Source of the DNA: Photorhabdus australis DSM 17609
GTDB taxonomy: Bacteria; Pseudomonadota; Gammaproteobacteria; Enterobacterales; Enterobacteriaceae
DNA: 64,000 nucleotides
Assembly (NCBI RefSeq): GCF_000711895.1
Contig: NZ_JONO01000007.1
Coordinates: 81,432-145,431 of the forward strand
Reading direction: 5' to 3'
Below the pieces are notes generated by a model that was not told where the DNA came from, did not search any database, and saw only the letters and a program-made list of their open reading frames with translations. Positions 39,492-49,275 of the stretch are shown here, one piece after another. Each line of letters begins with the position of its first letter. The stretch's first letter is position 1. Both the position numbers and the translations under genes were made by a program.

Positions 39492-39924
39492 TCAAGGAAT
39501 AATAATAATCACACTATTGATTAAAAATAGCACAGTGACTGAAACAATATTCAGACAAGAACATCAACAAATTACTTATAAAAAATTTGATGACAAATTA
39601 ACACTTTGTTTTACCTTTTTTACTAAGATCAACAGATACTTTTTCCCTTCACTGACTTCTGTTCATTTTCTGCTCTCTTGAACAACCGAACCGATTGAAG
39701 CTCAAAAAACAACCATATATTTACATTTTGAAACACTTTGTTTCACATTATTACTAAATTCTTTTTTTTATAGCACTTTGTGAGTGGATAAAAATAACAA
39801 CCAATGAAACACTTGACAGCGAAAAAGACGACACTAAACTCTCACAAATAGTTCCGTAGATTTTTAAAGAATTATTTCTGGCAGTGGCAGGTGTCCGAAT
39901 ATAACACCAATGAGGGTAATAATA
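39492..39924 (+). promoter_or_regulatory. Porin 2 promoter and long leader with OmpR-like motifs
   Basis: TTTACATTTTGAAACA and CTTTGTTTCACATTAT (about 39720-39755) resemble consecutive OmpR half-sites. The leader from about 39800 is homologous to that of porin 1. The rest of the gap is AT-rich and non-coding. Confidence 0.4.
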
Positions 39925-41082
39925 ATGATGAAACGCAATGTTCTTGCAGTGGTAATCCCAGCTCTGTTGGCTGCTGGCGCAGCAAATGCAGCTGAAGTTT
40001 ATAATAAAGACGGCAACAAACTGGACCTGTATGGTAAAGTTGAGGTACGTCACCAATTCGCTAACAATGATAGCGGTGAAGATGGCGATAATTCCTTTGC
40101 TCGTCTGGGCTTCAAAGGCGAAACTCAAGTTAACGACCAACTGACCGGCTTTGGTCGTTGGGAATACAACATTAAAGGTAACCGAGCAGAAGGTGCTGAC
40201 GAAGAAACTAAAACTCGTCTGGCTTTCGCTGGCCTGAAACTCTCTGACTACGGTTCACTGAACTATGGTCGTAACTACGGCGTTGTGTATGATGTCAACT
40301 CCTGGACCGACGTGTTGCCAGTATTTGGTGGTGACTCCATGGCTCAGACTGACAACTTCATGACTGGCCGTTCTACGGGCCTGTTAACTTACCGTAATAC
40401 TGATTTCTTCGGTCTGGTTGATGGCCTGAACTTCGCTCTGCAATATCAGGGTGAGAACAGTGAAAACACCGCTAATGGTCGTGCTAACCGCAAAGACAAC
40501 GGTGATGGCTACGGTTTCGCTGCGATTTATGACGCAGGTTACGGTATCAGCGTAGGTGGTGCATACTCTAACTCTGCTCGTACTACTGCACAAAAAGCTG
40601 CCTTTAATACAAATACATTGAAGGGATCTACTGCTTTAGGTGAACGCGCTGAAGCATGGAACATCGGTGCCAAATACGATGCCAACAACATCTACCTGGC
40701 TGCCATGTACGGTGAAACCCGTAACATGACTCGCTTTGGTGGAAAAGATGCTGATGGAGTCAATCAGGAAAATATCGCCAACAAAACCCAGAACATCGAA
40801 TTAACTGCACAGTATCAGTTCGATTTTGGCCTGCGCCCATCTCTGGCATATGTCCAGTCTAAAGGTAAGAGCCTGTTCGGCGACATTCGTGGTTATGAGA
40901 AAGAATCCGGTAGCCACGATCTCGTTAAATATATTTCCGTCGGCACTTTCTATAACCTGAACAAAAACATGACTACCTATGTTGATTACAAAATCAACCT
41001 GTTAGATGACAATGACTTCACCAGATCATTTGGTATCAGCACTGACAACGTGGTTGGTGTAGGTATGGTTTACCAGTTCTAA
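39925..41082 (+). CDS. ompF: OmpF/OmpC-type trimeric porin, copy 2
   Basis: A 385-residue general porin. Signal peptide ends GAANA, with mature start [19 protein letters not shown]. It has the loop-3 motif [30 protein letters not shown] and the C-terminal GVGMVYQF. I chose ATG 39925 because GAGGG sits 8 bp upstream; the upstream ATG at 39910 overlaps that ribosome site. Barrel strands are closely related to copy 1, while the segments around residues 185-230 and 275-315 differ, which are surface loops. Codon use is more GC-biased than copy 1, suggesting higher expression. Confidence 0.94.
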   Translation: MMKRNVLAVVIPALLAAGAANAAEVYNKDGNKLDLYGKVEVRHQFANNDSGEDGDNSFARLGFKGETQVNDQLTGFGRWEYNIKGNRAEGADEETKTRLAFAGLKLSDYGSLNYGRNYGVVYDVNSWTDVLPVFGGDSMAQTDNFMTGRSTGLLTYRNTDFFGLVDGLNFALQYQGENSENTANGRANRKDNGDGYGFAAIYDAGYGISVGGAYSNSARTTAQKAAFNTNTLKGSTALGERAEAWNIGAKYDANNIYLAAMYGETRNMTRFGGKDADGVNQENIANKTQNIELTAQYQFDFGLRPSLAYVQSKGKSLFGDIRGYEKESGSHDLVKYISVGTFYNLNKNMTTYVDYKINLLDDNDFTRSFGISTDNVVGVGMVYQF

Positions 41083-41132
41083 TTACCGTTGATGAATATG
41101 TTTAACTGAACAAGTTAGACATAATTGAAATA

Positions 41133-41160
41133 AAGCAGCGCTTCAAGTGCTGCTTTTTTT
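41133..41160 (+). terminator. Terminator of porin 2
   Basis: AAGCAGC, loop GCTTCAAGT, GCTGCTT followed by a run of T. Confidence 0.9.
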
Positions 41161-41317
41161 ATACCTATCTTTTGTTACTGTTATTTAAACTTTTTTTCAC
41201 TCCGCAAACTGCTTCACAAGATTATCTTCTTTTTACTACAAATAGTTGGCAAACTGTTTCGGCAGCGTTAACCTGACTACCCTTTTAGGCTTAACTCAGA
41301 GCTTTGGAATCACAAAC

Positions 41318-42508
41318 ATGTTTGAGAAAATCACCGCAGCGCCTGCCGACCCTATTCTTGGCTTAGCCGATAGTTTTCGTTCTGATCCTCGTACAAATAA
41401 AATCAACCTTGGTATTGGTGTCTATAAAGATGAAACAGGAAAAACCCCTGTTCTAACCAGTGTCAAAAAAGCAGAGCAATACCTACTAGAAAACGAAACA
41501 ACCAAGAATTACCTGCCGATTAGCGGCTTGGCCGAATTTGGTCGTGTCACTCAGGAATTGCTGTTTGGTAAAGATAATCCCATCGTAACAGATAAACGCG
41601 CTCGTACAGCACAAAGCCCAGGCGGTACAGGTGCTTTGCGTATTGCCGCAGATTTTGTTGCCAAACAGACTAATGCTAAACGAGTCTGGATTAGCAACCC
41701 AACCTGGCCAAACCATAAAAATGTTTTTTCTGCTGCTGGCCTGGAAGTTTGCGAATATAAATACTACGACGCTGAAAAGCACACCCTGAATTTCGAAAGC
41801 ATGCTGGCAAGTCTGTCTGAAGTTCAGGCCGGTGATATCGTTTTGTTCCACGGCTGCTGCCACAACCCGACAGGTGTTGATCCAACTCCAACACAATGGG
41901 CTCAACTGGCAGAAATATCTGCGGAAAAAGGCTGGTTACCTATTTTTGATTTCGCTTATCAGGGATTCGCCAAAGGTCTGAATGAAGATGCAGAAGGCTT
42001 GCGCATTTTTACAAGAAATCATAATGAGCTGATTGTTGCCAGCTCCTACTCCAAAAACTTTGGCCTGTACAATGAGCGTGTTGGTGCTTGTACTATTGTC
42101 GCCAAAGACAGCGATACAGCAGAAAAAGCTTTCAGTCAGGCTAAAGCGATTATCCGTTCTAACTATTCCAACCCACCCGCTCATGGTGCGTCTGTTGTCG
42201 CTACTATTTTGTCAAATGAAGAGTTGAAAGCTGTCTGGGAACAAGAACTAACCACCATGCGCGAACGCATCCAGCGTATGCGCCAACTGTTCGTGAATAC
42301 CTTACAAGAAAAAGGTGCAAACCAAGATTTCAGCTTCATTATCAACCAGAATGGTATGTTCTCATTCAGTGGTTTGACAAAAGAACAAGTAGAACGTCTG
42401 CGTGAGGAATTTGGTATATACGCGGTCGGCTCCGGCCGTATTAACGTCGCTGGCCTGACACTAGAGAATATGGCTCCACTATGTGAAGCCATTATTGCGG
42501 TCCTCTGA
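41318..42508 (+). CDS. aspC: Aspartate aminotransferase
   Basis: A 396-residue PLP enzyme (E. coli 396) exchanging the amino group between aspartate and 2-oxoglutarate. The start is [19 protein letters not shown] at ATG 41318; the open frame extends upstream to 41246 but that part does not match the family. The PLP-binding Lys lies in [17 protein letters not shown] near residue 246. The substrate-binding Arg is in [12 protein letters not shown] near the C-terminus, and [10 protein letters not shown] holds the cofactor Asn. Follows the porin genes as in E. coli. Confidence 0.97.
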   Translation: MFEKITAAPADPILGLADSFRSDPRTNKINLGIGVYKDETGKTPVLTSVKKAEQYLLENETTKNYLPISGLAEFGRVTQELLFGKDNPIVTDKRARTAQSPGGTGALRIAADFVAKQTNAKRVWISNPTWPNHKNVFSAAGLEVCEYKYYDAEKHTLNFESMLASLSEVQAGDIVLFHGCCHNPTGVDPTPTQWAQLAEISAEKGWLPIFDFAYQGFAKGLNEDAEGLRIFTRNHNELIVASSYSKNFGLYNERVGACTIVAKDSDTAEKAFSQAKAIIRSNYSNPPAHGASVVATILSNEELKAVWEQELTTMRERIQRMRQLFVNTLQEKGANQDFSFIINQNGMFSFSGLTKEQVERLREEFGIYAVGSGRINVAGLTLENMAPLCEAIIAVL

Positions 42509-42528
42509 GTCAATATTTGCCTTGCTAT

Positions 42529-42557
42529 GAAAAACCGCTAAAACTTAGCGGTTTTTA
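42529..42557. terminator. Terminator of aspC, possibly bidirectional
   Basis: AAAACCGCTAA, loop AAC, TTAGCGGTTTT with A-rich and T-rich flanks, so it may serve both strands. Confidence 0.88.
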
Positions 42558-42589
42558 CCCCTCAGAAGCTGCAACATTGCCATCAAACA

Positions 42590-43222
42590 GCCATGTGACT
42601 GCTCCTCGCCGTAAACGGCGAGACTTCCCACTTCTCAGACCGCAACCGTCGATATGACAGATTTACGCGGGTCTCCATGGGCTGAAACGACGAGTCCCGC
42701 CGCCTGTAATTCCAATATGCCTTTGCTTTTGATGTTGATTGCCGCGTTGATATCGCGATCATGTTCAACTCCACACTCTGGACACTGCCAGATACGCTTG
42801 TGTAATGGCATTTCTGGCATCTTGTGACCGCAGCAGTGACAGATTTTCGAACTGGCGAACCAGTGATCCAGTTTGACCAGATGAACACCTTTTTCTGCTG
42901 CTTTGTATTCCAGTTTTGTGATGAATCCATGCCAGCCCGCATCGCCGATAGCACGAGCCAGATTAGGGTTCTTCATCATATTTACTGATTTCAACGTCTC
43001 TACAATTACCGCTTGGTTTTCGTCAACAATTGCTCGAGAGAGTTTATGTTGGAAGTCAGCACGGGCATTACTTCGTCTGTAGCACCGGCGGGGCGACAAT
43101 TGAAACACTCAGAGCTTATGTTCAGAGTCAGTCAATGCCTGACTGATCTTTAAAGCCCTACGGACTTTTCGCCTTATATCCCCCCGCATTGGGCGAGGGT
43201 TTACGGCGTTTTTTGCTAAACT
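42590..43222 (-). mobile_element. Internally deleted IS200/IS605-family element
   Basis: The right end on the minus strand follows tnpB and holds the hairpin CTCGCCGTTTACGGCGAG and then GAGCAGTCAC. The other end (43140-43222) has the mirror arrangement GCCTTATATCCCCC with GGGCGAGGGTTTACGGCG. Such subterminal hairpins are typical of IS605-type ends. No tnpA and no N-terminal half of tnpB is present, so the element cannot move by itself. It lies between aspC and an ERIC element. Confidence 0.75.
42635..43108 (-). pseudogene. tnpB: tnpB fragment, C-terminal part
   Basis: About 145 residues of the RNA-guided nuclease TnpB, which is normally 370-400 residues. It retains SNARADFQHKLSRAIVDENQ, the second catalytic acidic residue in AVIVETLKS, and the zinc-binding CHCCGH and CPECG pairs. 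The third acidic residue is in EHDRDINAAINIKSKG. The wedge domain and the first RuvC Asp are missing, so it should be inactive. The first codons of the open frame (MFQLSPRRCYR) do not look like TnpB and probably mark the deletion join. Confidence 0.85.
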
Positions 43223-43235
43223 AACGCTTATTTAA

Positions 43236-43366
43236 TATATACCCTATGGATTTCAAGATGCATCGCGACGGCAAGGGAACGAATCCCCGGGAGCATAACG
43301 AACTATGTGACCGGGGTGAGTAAGTACAGCCAACAAAGAGGCAACTTGAAAGATAACGGGTATAAA
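43236..43366. repeat. ERIC element 3
   Basis: About 131 bp: TATACCCTATGGATTTCAAG left end, GAATCCCCGGGAGCATAA and CTATGTGACCGGGGTGAG core, AACGGGTATA right end. It lies between the IS605 remnant and the gloC stop. Confidence 0.9.
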
Positions 43367-43379
43367 TATTATTATTCTA

Positions 43380-44027
43380 TTACCAACCTGGTACTTCATC
43401 TTGTAAAAACGGATTAGTCTGCCGCTCATAACCTAGTGTAGACATTGGCCCATGCCCAGGAATAAATTCATAATCATCACCAAGTGGCAGAAGTTTATCT
43501 TTAATTGAGTTGATTAACTGCTGGTGATTACCACGTGGAAAATCGCTACGCCCAACTCCTCCTTTGAACAGCACATCTCCCATATAAATCAGTTTATCGG
43601 CATGATTGACAAATACAACATGCCCTGGTGTATGCCCCGGACAGTGCAATACGGACAAATCGCTCCCACCAACTCGTAATTCATCACCGTCATTCAACCA
43701 GCGATCAGGCTCAAATGATGAGCATTCTTCAATGCCAAACATCCGGCTTTGAGCCGGTAAACCTTCGATCCAGAAAGCATCTTCTTTCTGTGGCCCATAA
43801 ACTGGCACATTAAAATGCTTAGCGACTTCTGCCGTTGCACCAACATGATCAAAATGACCATGAGTCAGTAAAATCTGGGTCAATTTCAAACCACGATTCT
43901 CTATCTCAGCAATCAGCTTTGCTGCTTCACCGCCCGGATCAACAATTGCCGCTTCCTTAGTCTCTTCATTCCAAATAAGGGTACAATTTTGCATAAAAGC
44001 AGTAACAGGAATAATTTGGTATTTCAT
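43380..44027 (-). CDS. gloC: Hydroxyacylglutathione hydrolase GloC
   Basis: A 215-residue type II glyoxalase (YcbL in E. coli, 215 residues) that hydrolyses S-lactoylglutathione to D-lactate and glutathione. It is a metallo-beta-lactamase fold enzyme with HGHFDH at 56-61 and further metal ligands in [31 protein letters not shown] and [12 protein letters not shown]. It handles the end product of methylglyoxal detoxification, matching the presence of mgsA in this window. Downstream of ycbK on the same strand, 45 bp apart. Confidence 0.95.
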   Translation of the reverse strand: MKYQIIPVTAFMQNCTLIWNEETKEAAIVDPGGEAAKLIAEIENRGLKLTQILLTHGHFDHVGATAEVAKHFNVPVYGPQKEDAFWIEGLPAQSRMFGIEECSSFEPDRWLNDGDELRVGGSDLSVLHCPGHTPGHVVFVNHADKLIYMGDVLFKGGVGRSDFPRGNHQQLINSIKDKLLPLGDDYEFIPGHGPMSTLGYERQTNPFLQDEVPGW

Positions 44028-44072
44028 TATTTCATTTACTCCATAGTCAAAACAAAATAGTTACTCACCAGA

Positions 44073-44621
44073 TTACCATGTCCTGACGGGACCTGTATCA
44101 ATATGAATAAAATTACTGTTTGGATAGTATCCCACACCACCCGCTTTCATTTTCAAAGCAGCTTTACAGATACGACTAAGCTCAATCCCCTCAATATGGA
44201 AATCCATCGCTTTCCCTCGAGTATGGTAACTCTGTTTAGCAACACCTTGACTTTGCCTGCGCAACTGATTGTTGGTTATCAATGAGCGGTAACCAGAAAT
44301 AAGTTGTACAGACTTATTCACACCCAGCATCATTTGCAGTAAATAAATTTGGTCAAATAATTTAGGATCGATAGTTTTAACTTTATTTTGGCGATAATCA
44401 CGAAACAAATGATTCAGACGAGCCAATTCTGCTTTGTTATAACGATGACCATCGAAAAATTCAGCCTTAATAGTTTCGCCCGTATGTAAATTATCAAAAC
44501 GTAAAATTCGCGGGCGGGGAGTAGTCAGAGCAGCAAAAGCCTGCCCCGGCAACACACTCAAGCCTACAGCAGCTACTCCCATACTCAGCCACTTACGGCG
44601 GTTATGATCGATTATATCCAT
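44073..44621 (-). CDS. ycbK: YcbK, exported M15-like cell-wall peptidase
   Basis: A 182-residue protein (E. coli 182) of the DUF882/M15-like family. N-terminal HNRRKWLSMGVAAVGLS with an A-x-A end is a twin-arginine signal, so it is exported folded by Tat. The domain shows LISGYRSLITNNQLRR, SYHTRGKAMDFHIEG and FIHIDTGPVRTW, which supply the zinc ligands. It probably trims peptidoglycan peptides in the periplasm. I chose ATG 44621 over the frame start at 44714 because the upstream 31 codons do not match the family. Confidence 0.93.
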   Translation of the reverse strand: MDIIDHNRRKWLSMGVAAVGLSVLPGQAFAALTTPRPRILRFDNLHTGETIKAEFFDGHRYNKAELARLNHLFRDYRQNKVKTIDPKLFDQIYLLQMMLGVNKSVQLISGYRSLITNNQLRRQSQGVAKQSYHTRGKAMDFHIEGIELSRICKAALKMKAGGVGYYPNSNFIHIDTGPVRTW

Positions 44622-44714
44622 GAAGAAACATCTACCCAGATTATGGAAAAAATAAGCCAACCAGCAGCTAAATAACCGGTTACTACGACCGGTGATAATG
44701 AAAATTAGTTGCAT

Positions 44715-46427
44715 TTATTTTTGTAAAGATAATAACTTTGACAAAAACCGGGAACCTTGTCTCACACTGTTGTCGTAATCATAAATATCTGTGCGGTACT
44801 GTGCTACTCCAAGCTCATCTACCCAAGCGGTTAGATAATACAAATAAACAGGAATACGCTGTGGGATATTAACATAAGCTGTATTACCCTGCTTCAGGGT
44901 TTTACTCACTCTATCCTGGTTCCAACCGGCATCTCCCAATAACATGCTTGCCAATTCCGAAGCTTTGTTGACCCGGACACAGCCGGAACTAATCGCCCTA
45001 ATATCTTTACTAAATAGACCATGGTTTGGCGTATCGTGCAAATAGATAGCATCGGAATTTGGCATATTGAATTTATAGCGACCTAATGAATTAGCCGGCC
45101 CCGGCGCTTGCCATATCCGATAAGGAAAATTAGCTGGCGTAACTACATTCCAATCAATTGTGTACGGGTCGATTACATTGGCATCAGCACGCCAGTTTGA
45201 AAATATAACATACCCACGGCGCTGGAAATATCCGGGATCCTGAACCCCTCGTGGTGCAATATCTTTTCTTGCCAGATTGGTTGGTACATTCCAGGGAGGA
45301 TTAATCACCACATTATTCAGCACATTACTCATAATGGGTGTTTTACGGCTTGGTCGACCAACAATGACTTTCGAGTTCAGCACTTCCTGAGCATTAAGAT
45401 AATACTGTAATGAATAATCAGGAATATTGACCATAATCCCCGTGGATACATGACCTGGGATTATCCGCAGACGCTGGATATTAAGTGCCATCAATCCAGC
45501 TCTATCTTGAGGTGAAGTGTTCAGCCAATCTCTTGTGCGTTTACCAATCACACCATCTGGTGCCAACCCTTGCCATTGCTGAAAATTTTTTACCGCCGTA
45601 ACCAATTCAGGGCCGTAGGTATTATCTGATTTGGTTGTCAGTTCATCCAACATACCGATACGGATAAGTACCTCTCGTAATACCGTAACATCATAGCTAC
45701 TCTGCCCCGGTCTTAATGCACTTTTGTCAGAAAGTTGTGGCCACGGTTTACTATCAGCCAGTTGTTTCATCATCTCCTTGCGCATATTTTCATATTGAGG
45801 ATGTTGTGGTGCCAGTGCTGTGACATAAGCAGCTATATTGCTACTTGCAATAGCTTGTTGCCACTGATCTATAACGACTGGTGATGGTAAAACAATTTTG
45901 TATGGCGTAGTACGATAGAGCCAGTTTTGGCCCTGCTGCCCGACATCTGAGACAAACTGTAAATAACCCAGCATAGCATCCGATAAGATGATATCGCGTC
46001 CCATATGACTTAATTGAGAATCATTGAGTTCAGTCAGCCATTGACCAAATTGCGGTTGAAAGCCTGCCAATGCAAGTTCTGAAAGTTGTTGTTCAAAACG
46101 CTGAACAGCGGCTTCATTCTGCCATAAAGGTTGCATCTGATTAGCAGAGTACAAACTAACCAATCGGTCAAAGAAAACAGGCTTAACTTGTGCTGGTAAC
46201 CAGCTCCGGAGCATTTCACGATGTTCTGTTTCTGAAATCGCAGCAGTTTGACTGTGCACTTGTTCAGGTATTGTCGTCTCAGATATCTTTTCAGCCTGTA
46301 TTTTTGACAGATTTTGAATATTACCTTCAATCGGCCTACTCTGATGATTAGCTAAAGCATATCCAGCTACCACCAATGTACTGTAAATAACTGAAATACG
46401 CAGTGGCTTTATCACTCTTTTTACCAT
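44715..46427 (-). CDS. ldtD: L,D-transpeptidase LdtD (YcbB)
   Basis: A 570-residue periplasmic enzyme (E. coli 615) forming 3-3 peptidoglycan crosslinks, a route to beta-lactam tolerance. N-terminal signal-anchor (ISVIYSTLVVAGYALA) is followed by a helical domain. A peptidoglycan-binding domain contains VTAVKNFQQWQGLAPDGVIG. The YkuD catalytic domain has IYLHDTPNHGLFSKDIRAIS then SGCVRV, with the active Cys near residue 483. It is the first gene of a minus-strand run with ycbK and gloC; 93 bp separate it from ycbK. In E. coli mukB lies upstream; here it is replaced by a different region. Confidence 0.95.
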   Translation of the reverse strand: MVKRVIKPLRISVIYSTLVVAGYALANHQSRPIEGNIQNLSKIQAEKISETTIPEQVHSQTAAISETEHREMLRSWLPAQVKPVFFDRLVSLYSANQMQPLWQNEAAVQRFEQQLSELALAGFQPQFGQWLTELNDSQLSHMGRDIILSDAMLGYLQFVSDVGQQGQNWLYRTTPYKIVLPSPVVIDQWQQAIASSNIAAYVTALAPQHPQYENMRKEMMKQLADSKPWPQLSDKSALRPGQSSYDVTVLREVLIRIGMLDELTTKSDNTYGPELVTAVKNFQQWQGLAPDGVIGKRTRDWLNTSPQDRAGLMALNIQRLRIIPGHVSTGIMVNIPDYSLQYYLNAQEVLNSKVIVGRPSRKTPIMSNVLNNVVINPPWNVPTNLARKDIAPRGVQDPGYFQRRGYVIFSNWRADANVIDPYTIDWNVVTPANFPYRIWQAPGPANSLGRYKFNMPNSDAIYLHDTPNHGLFSKDIRAISSGCVRVNKASELASMLLGDAGWNQDRVSKTLKQGNTAYVNIPQRIPVYLYYLTAWVDELGVAQYRTDIYDYDNSVRQGSRFLSKLLSLQK

Positions 46428-46585
46428 ATCAACATACTCATATTCGGAACATCTTCACAAATTGATTTTAATTATGACAAATTCAGACTCTGATCAAAGA
46501 AAAACATTAAGTTAATTACATTGTAAACTATTTACCTACAAAGAAAATACAATAAACAATTGCAAGTACGCCTGGCACAAAAGAG
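46428..46585. other. ldtD upstream region
   Basis: AT-rich DNA expected to hold the ldtD promoter. No boxes assigned and no gene seen. Confidence 0.45.
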
Positions 46586-46607
46586 CAAAAAAGACGCCGA
46601 AGCGTCT
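46586..46607 (-). terminator. Terminator of the TetR gene
   Basis: On the minus strand AGACGC, loop TTCG, GCGTCT followed by TTTTTT: a UUCG-loop terminator. A second hairpin (CCTGCCTG/CAGGCAGG, 46655-46674) precedes it. Confidence 0.88.
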
Positions 46608-46727
46608 ATTTCAAAACATTCAAATCGCATTACAGGTACATTCTCGCAAAGAGACCTGCCTGATAACAGGCAGGCCCTTACTTAACTCAATTCTCACAAT
46701 AACTTTCAGTTTACGACAATGTAACTA

Positions 46728-47381
46728 TCATGAAGCAGTACTATATGCAGCGAGAAATGACTGAACAGCGATGGCAATTCGCTGAGACTTTTCCTCTGGA
46801 GTAGGTAAACCAATACCTAAAGTAGCTTTGAGCCTTGGCGTACCAATGATGCTATCGATAAACACCTCTGCGGAGATTTTCGGGTTTACTATGTTCAGTT
46901 TCCCCTCCTGCACCTTTCGTACCAGATATGCAACTAGAAAATCTACGATTTGTTTCACTCCTTTTTCATAATAAATCTTACCTAATTGTGGAAAACGTTG
47001 GGACTCCAAAGTTACCACACGATAGTTTTCGATCATTGTTTCAGAAAGGATTACCGTGGACATTTCCTCTGCAAAAATTGTTAACGCTTTCCTAATATCC
47101 GGTTCGGGATTCATGACCTTATTCAGACCGACTTCAACATCTTGTATTCTCTGCCTGATAACAGCCACTAACAGCTCTTCTTTAGAAGGGAATCGACTAT
47201 AATAGGTCCCCTTCGAAGCATTAGCACGTTTTGCCATCTCATTGACACTGGCACCATCAAAACCCCGTTCTGCAAATACTTGAGCCGCGACTTTCAACAA
47301 CTCGTTAACTCGTTCTCCTGAAATTCTAGAGTACGAACGGGTCCTTTTGTGATCTGTTTGGGCTTTAGACGTATTTGTCAT
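46728..47381 (-). CDS. TetR-family transcriptional regulator
   Basis: A 217-residue regulator. The N-terminal helix-turn-helix (about residues 22-68) shows AAQVFAERGFDGASVNEMAK and RANASKGTYYSRFPSKEELL. The ligand domain has TLESQRFPQLGKIYYEKGV, as in AefR/AcrR-like TetR proteins. It is divergent from a FAD monooxygenase gene, with a palindrome in the 171-bp gap, so it most likely represses that gene and itself until a ligand binds. Not present at this place in E. coli. Confidence 0.9.
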   Translation of the reverse strand: MTNTSKAQTDHKRTRSYSRISGERVNELLKVAAQVFAERGFDGASVNEMAKRANASKGTYYSRFPSKEELLVAVIRQRIQDVEVGLNKVMNPEPDIRKALTIFAEEMSTVILSETMIENYRVVTLESQRFPQLGKIYYEKGVKQIVDFLVAYLVRKVQEGKLNIVNPKISAEVFIDSIIGTPRLKATLGIGLPTPEEKSQRIAIAVQSFLAAYSTAS

Positions 47382-47404
47382 GTAAAAAACCTAAATTTCT
47401 ATTG

Positions 47405-47418
47405 GTACCGAACGGTAC
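47405..47418. promoter_or_regulatory. TetR operator candidate
   Basis: GTACCG-AA-CGGTAC is a perfect inverted repeat 24 bp before the tetR start, overlapped by a second half ACGGTA at 47418-47422. Direct repeats ACTATAGC occur at 47437-47453. Confidence 0.6.
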
Positions 47419-47552
47419 GGTATACTATTATTAAGACTATAGCATAACTATAGCAGTAACACGACTGATGTCTGAGATCAGATGGTCCCAGCCAGCTACA
47501 GTCACCATGATTCTTTCAGAATCACATCGTACTACTTACGGGGAAAAAAGAA

Positions 47553-48866
47553 ATGAAGGTTGGAATAATTGGTTCAGGAATTGGTGGCGCATGCCTGGCT
47601 CATGGTCTGCGTAAAAACGGAATAAAGGTGAAAGTCTATGAACGTAGCGCTTCCACATTATCCATGCCCCCCGGTTATGGAATTTATGTCAATACATTCG
47701 GCCAACAGGCAATGCAGGAATGCCTCCCGGATGCCAACTGGCGGGCATTTAAAAAAATGTCAAAATCTGTTGGTGGACAGATAAGATTCTATGATGAACA
47801 TCTGCATCTTCTTCTCGAAACACAGAGTGACATTCGTCAGAAGGATGGACAGCTCACTGCCGAAAATCGAATATTAATTAACAGATCTGATCTTATAGAA
47901 GTACTACACGAGGGACTCTCAGACACAATTCAATGGAACAAAACGTTCGAGCGTTATGAGCACATTAAAAACAATGGCATCAGACTATTTTTTGAAGATG
48001 GAAGTCACGAAGATGTTGATGTTCTTATCGGTGCAGATGGTAGCAATTCAAAAGTACGCAAGCAGTACCTGCCTGCAATAGAAAGGTTTGATATTGGTGC
48101 CACTCTCACTATTGGTCGTTCGCGCCTTACCCCAACCCTTGAAGCCTTGTTGCCCTCATATATGCAGGATGGGTCACCCAACAATATCGTGCCTAAAAGC
48201 TCTGATGGGTTGTTTATCTCTCAATGGTGTGCTCCGGTCAATTCCCGAGCAAAGACCACTTCGACAGAAAATAATAATTCTGTCGTATGGGCCTACGCAG
48301 CGGCAACGAACAGCTACCCAAATACGATTGCTGATTTTTCTGCTGAATCTCTGTGTGCATTGATCCGGTCTCGTATTACTTCGTGGGATCAAACCCTATA
48401 TACCCTGATTAAACAGAGTGATATGGAAACCATATCTATGCTGCCTATGCGCAGTATGGCTCATCTCTTACCCTGGCGATCCAGCTCTGTCACGCTACTT
48501 GGAGATGCCATTCATAACATGCCGCCAGTAATGGGAATGGGGGCAAACACAGCACTGCGAGACGCTCTTTTACTCACGCAAGTCCTGACTCGCGTCGCAT
48601 CCGGGCATGAAGACTTAATAGAGGGAATCTCAAATTATGAACAACAGATGCGCATATATGCTAATGAAGCTGTTGAGATTTCGTTACGTACCACCCTAAA
48701 TACAACAAATAGCTCGACAATCAAACGAATCCTGTTTCGAACTGCTCTTCGGGTTGCACAAACTTTACCACCAGTGAAGCGACGGCTATTCCCGTCAGCA
48801 AAATATGTCCAACACCAGGGAAAAATAAAATTAGGTACTACCAATTTCTTTAGTAGTACGCAATAA
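47553..48866 (+). CDS. FAD-dependent monooxygenase
   Basis: A 437-residue flavoprotein of the aromatic-hydroxylase/TetX-like group. Dinucleotide motif GSGIGG is at 7-12 in MKVGIIGSGIGGACLAHGL. The second FAD motif GADGSN and the third LLGDAIHNMPPVMGMGANTA (near residue 318) are also intact. It probably hydroxylates or epoxidises a small aromatic or polycyclic compound using NAD(P)H and oxygen; substrate unknown. GGGG lies upstream of the ATG. Divergent regulation by the neighbouring TetR protein suggests induction by its substrate, for example an antibiotic or host compound. Confidence 0.9.
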   Translation: MKVGIIGSGIGGACLAHGLRKNGIKVKVYERSASTLSMPPGYGIYVNTFGQQAMQECLPDANWRAFKKMSKSVGGQIRFYDEHLHLLLETQSDIRQKDGQLTAENRILINRSDLIEVLHEGLSDTIQWNKTFERYEHIKNNGIRLFFEDGSHEDVDVLIGADGSNSKVRKQYLPAIERFDIGATLTIGRSRLTPTLEALLPSYMQDGSPNNIVPKSSDGLFISQWCAPVNSRAKTTSTENNNSVVWAYAAATNSYPNTIADFSAESLCALIRSRITSWDQTLYTLIKQSDMETISMLPMRSMAHLLPWRSSSVTLLGDAIHNMPPVMGMGANTALRDALLLTQVLTRVASGHEDLIEGISNYEQQMRIYANEAVEISLRTTLNTTNSSTIKRILFRTALRVAQTLPPVKRRLFPSAKYVQHQGKIKLGTTNFFSSTQ

Positions 48867-48874
48867 AGAGACTT

Positions 48875-49081
48875 TCACTTTACCTTAAATAACTTGAATG
48901 AACAATTAGCAGCAGGTTTACCACAATATTGTTTCAGATCAAGAATCGAATCTATTTTTGGTAAATAAGTGAGATCCTCTTTTTGAAAAAATGAAGACTT
49001 AATAAGGGAGAAGCGATTATCTTCTATCGCATCGACCGGAAAGTCTTTGTCTAAAATAATAATAAATAACCCATACCTGGA
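48875..49081 (-). pseudogene. Remnant of an unidentified gene, 3' end
   Basis: A 68-codon open frame with coding-like composition (contains ILDKDFPVDAIEDNRFSLIK and PKIDSILDLKQYCGKPAANC) but no start codon; a stop precedes it. A second frame just upstream (DKNLLNNPGMGYLLLF) seems to continue the same protein, implying a frameshift near 49060. Family not recognised. Confidence 0.35.
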
Positions 49082-49275
49082 TTATTCAGTAGATTCTTGT
49101 CCTATTTATGGAACTTGAATACATGTATTATCCGGGCGACAAACAACACCATTTACATTTAGGAGACCTGATACCTAAGAGAGAGTCTAATTTTTAACTT
49201 AATAAAATATAATAAAAGATATGATTAGGAAATTAAAGACCGCCAAATTAAAGTGAACTCCAATTATTGGACAGT

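Noticed and set aside
42583..42954. 123-codon frame in the IS605 remnant overlapping tnpB
   Set aside because: Alternative-frame shadow of tnpB; the zinc-finger and RuvC residues are in the other frame.
44622..44714. Extended N-terminus for YcbK
   Set aside because: The extension does not match the family, and the Tat signal fits the start at 44621.
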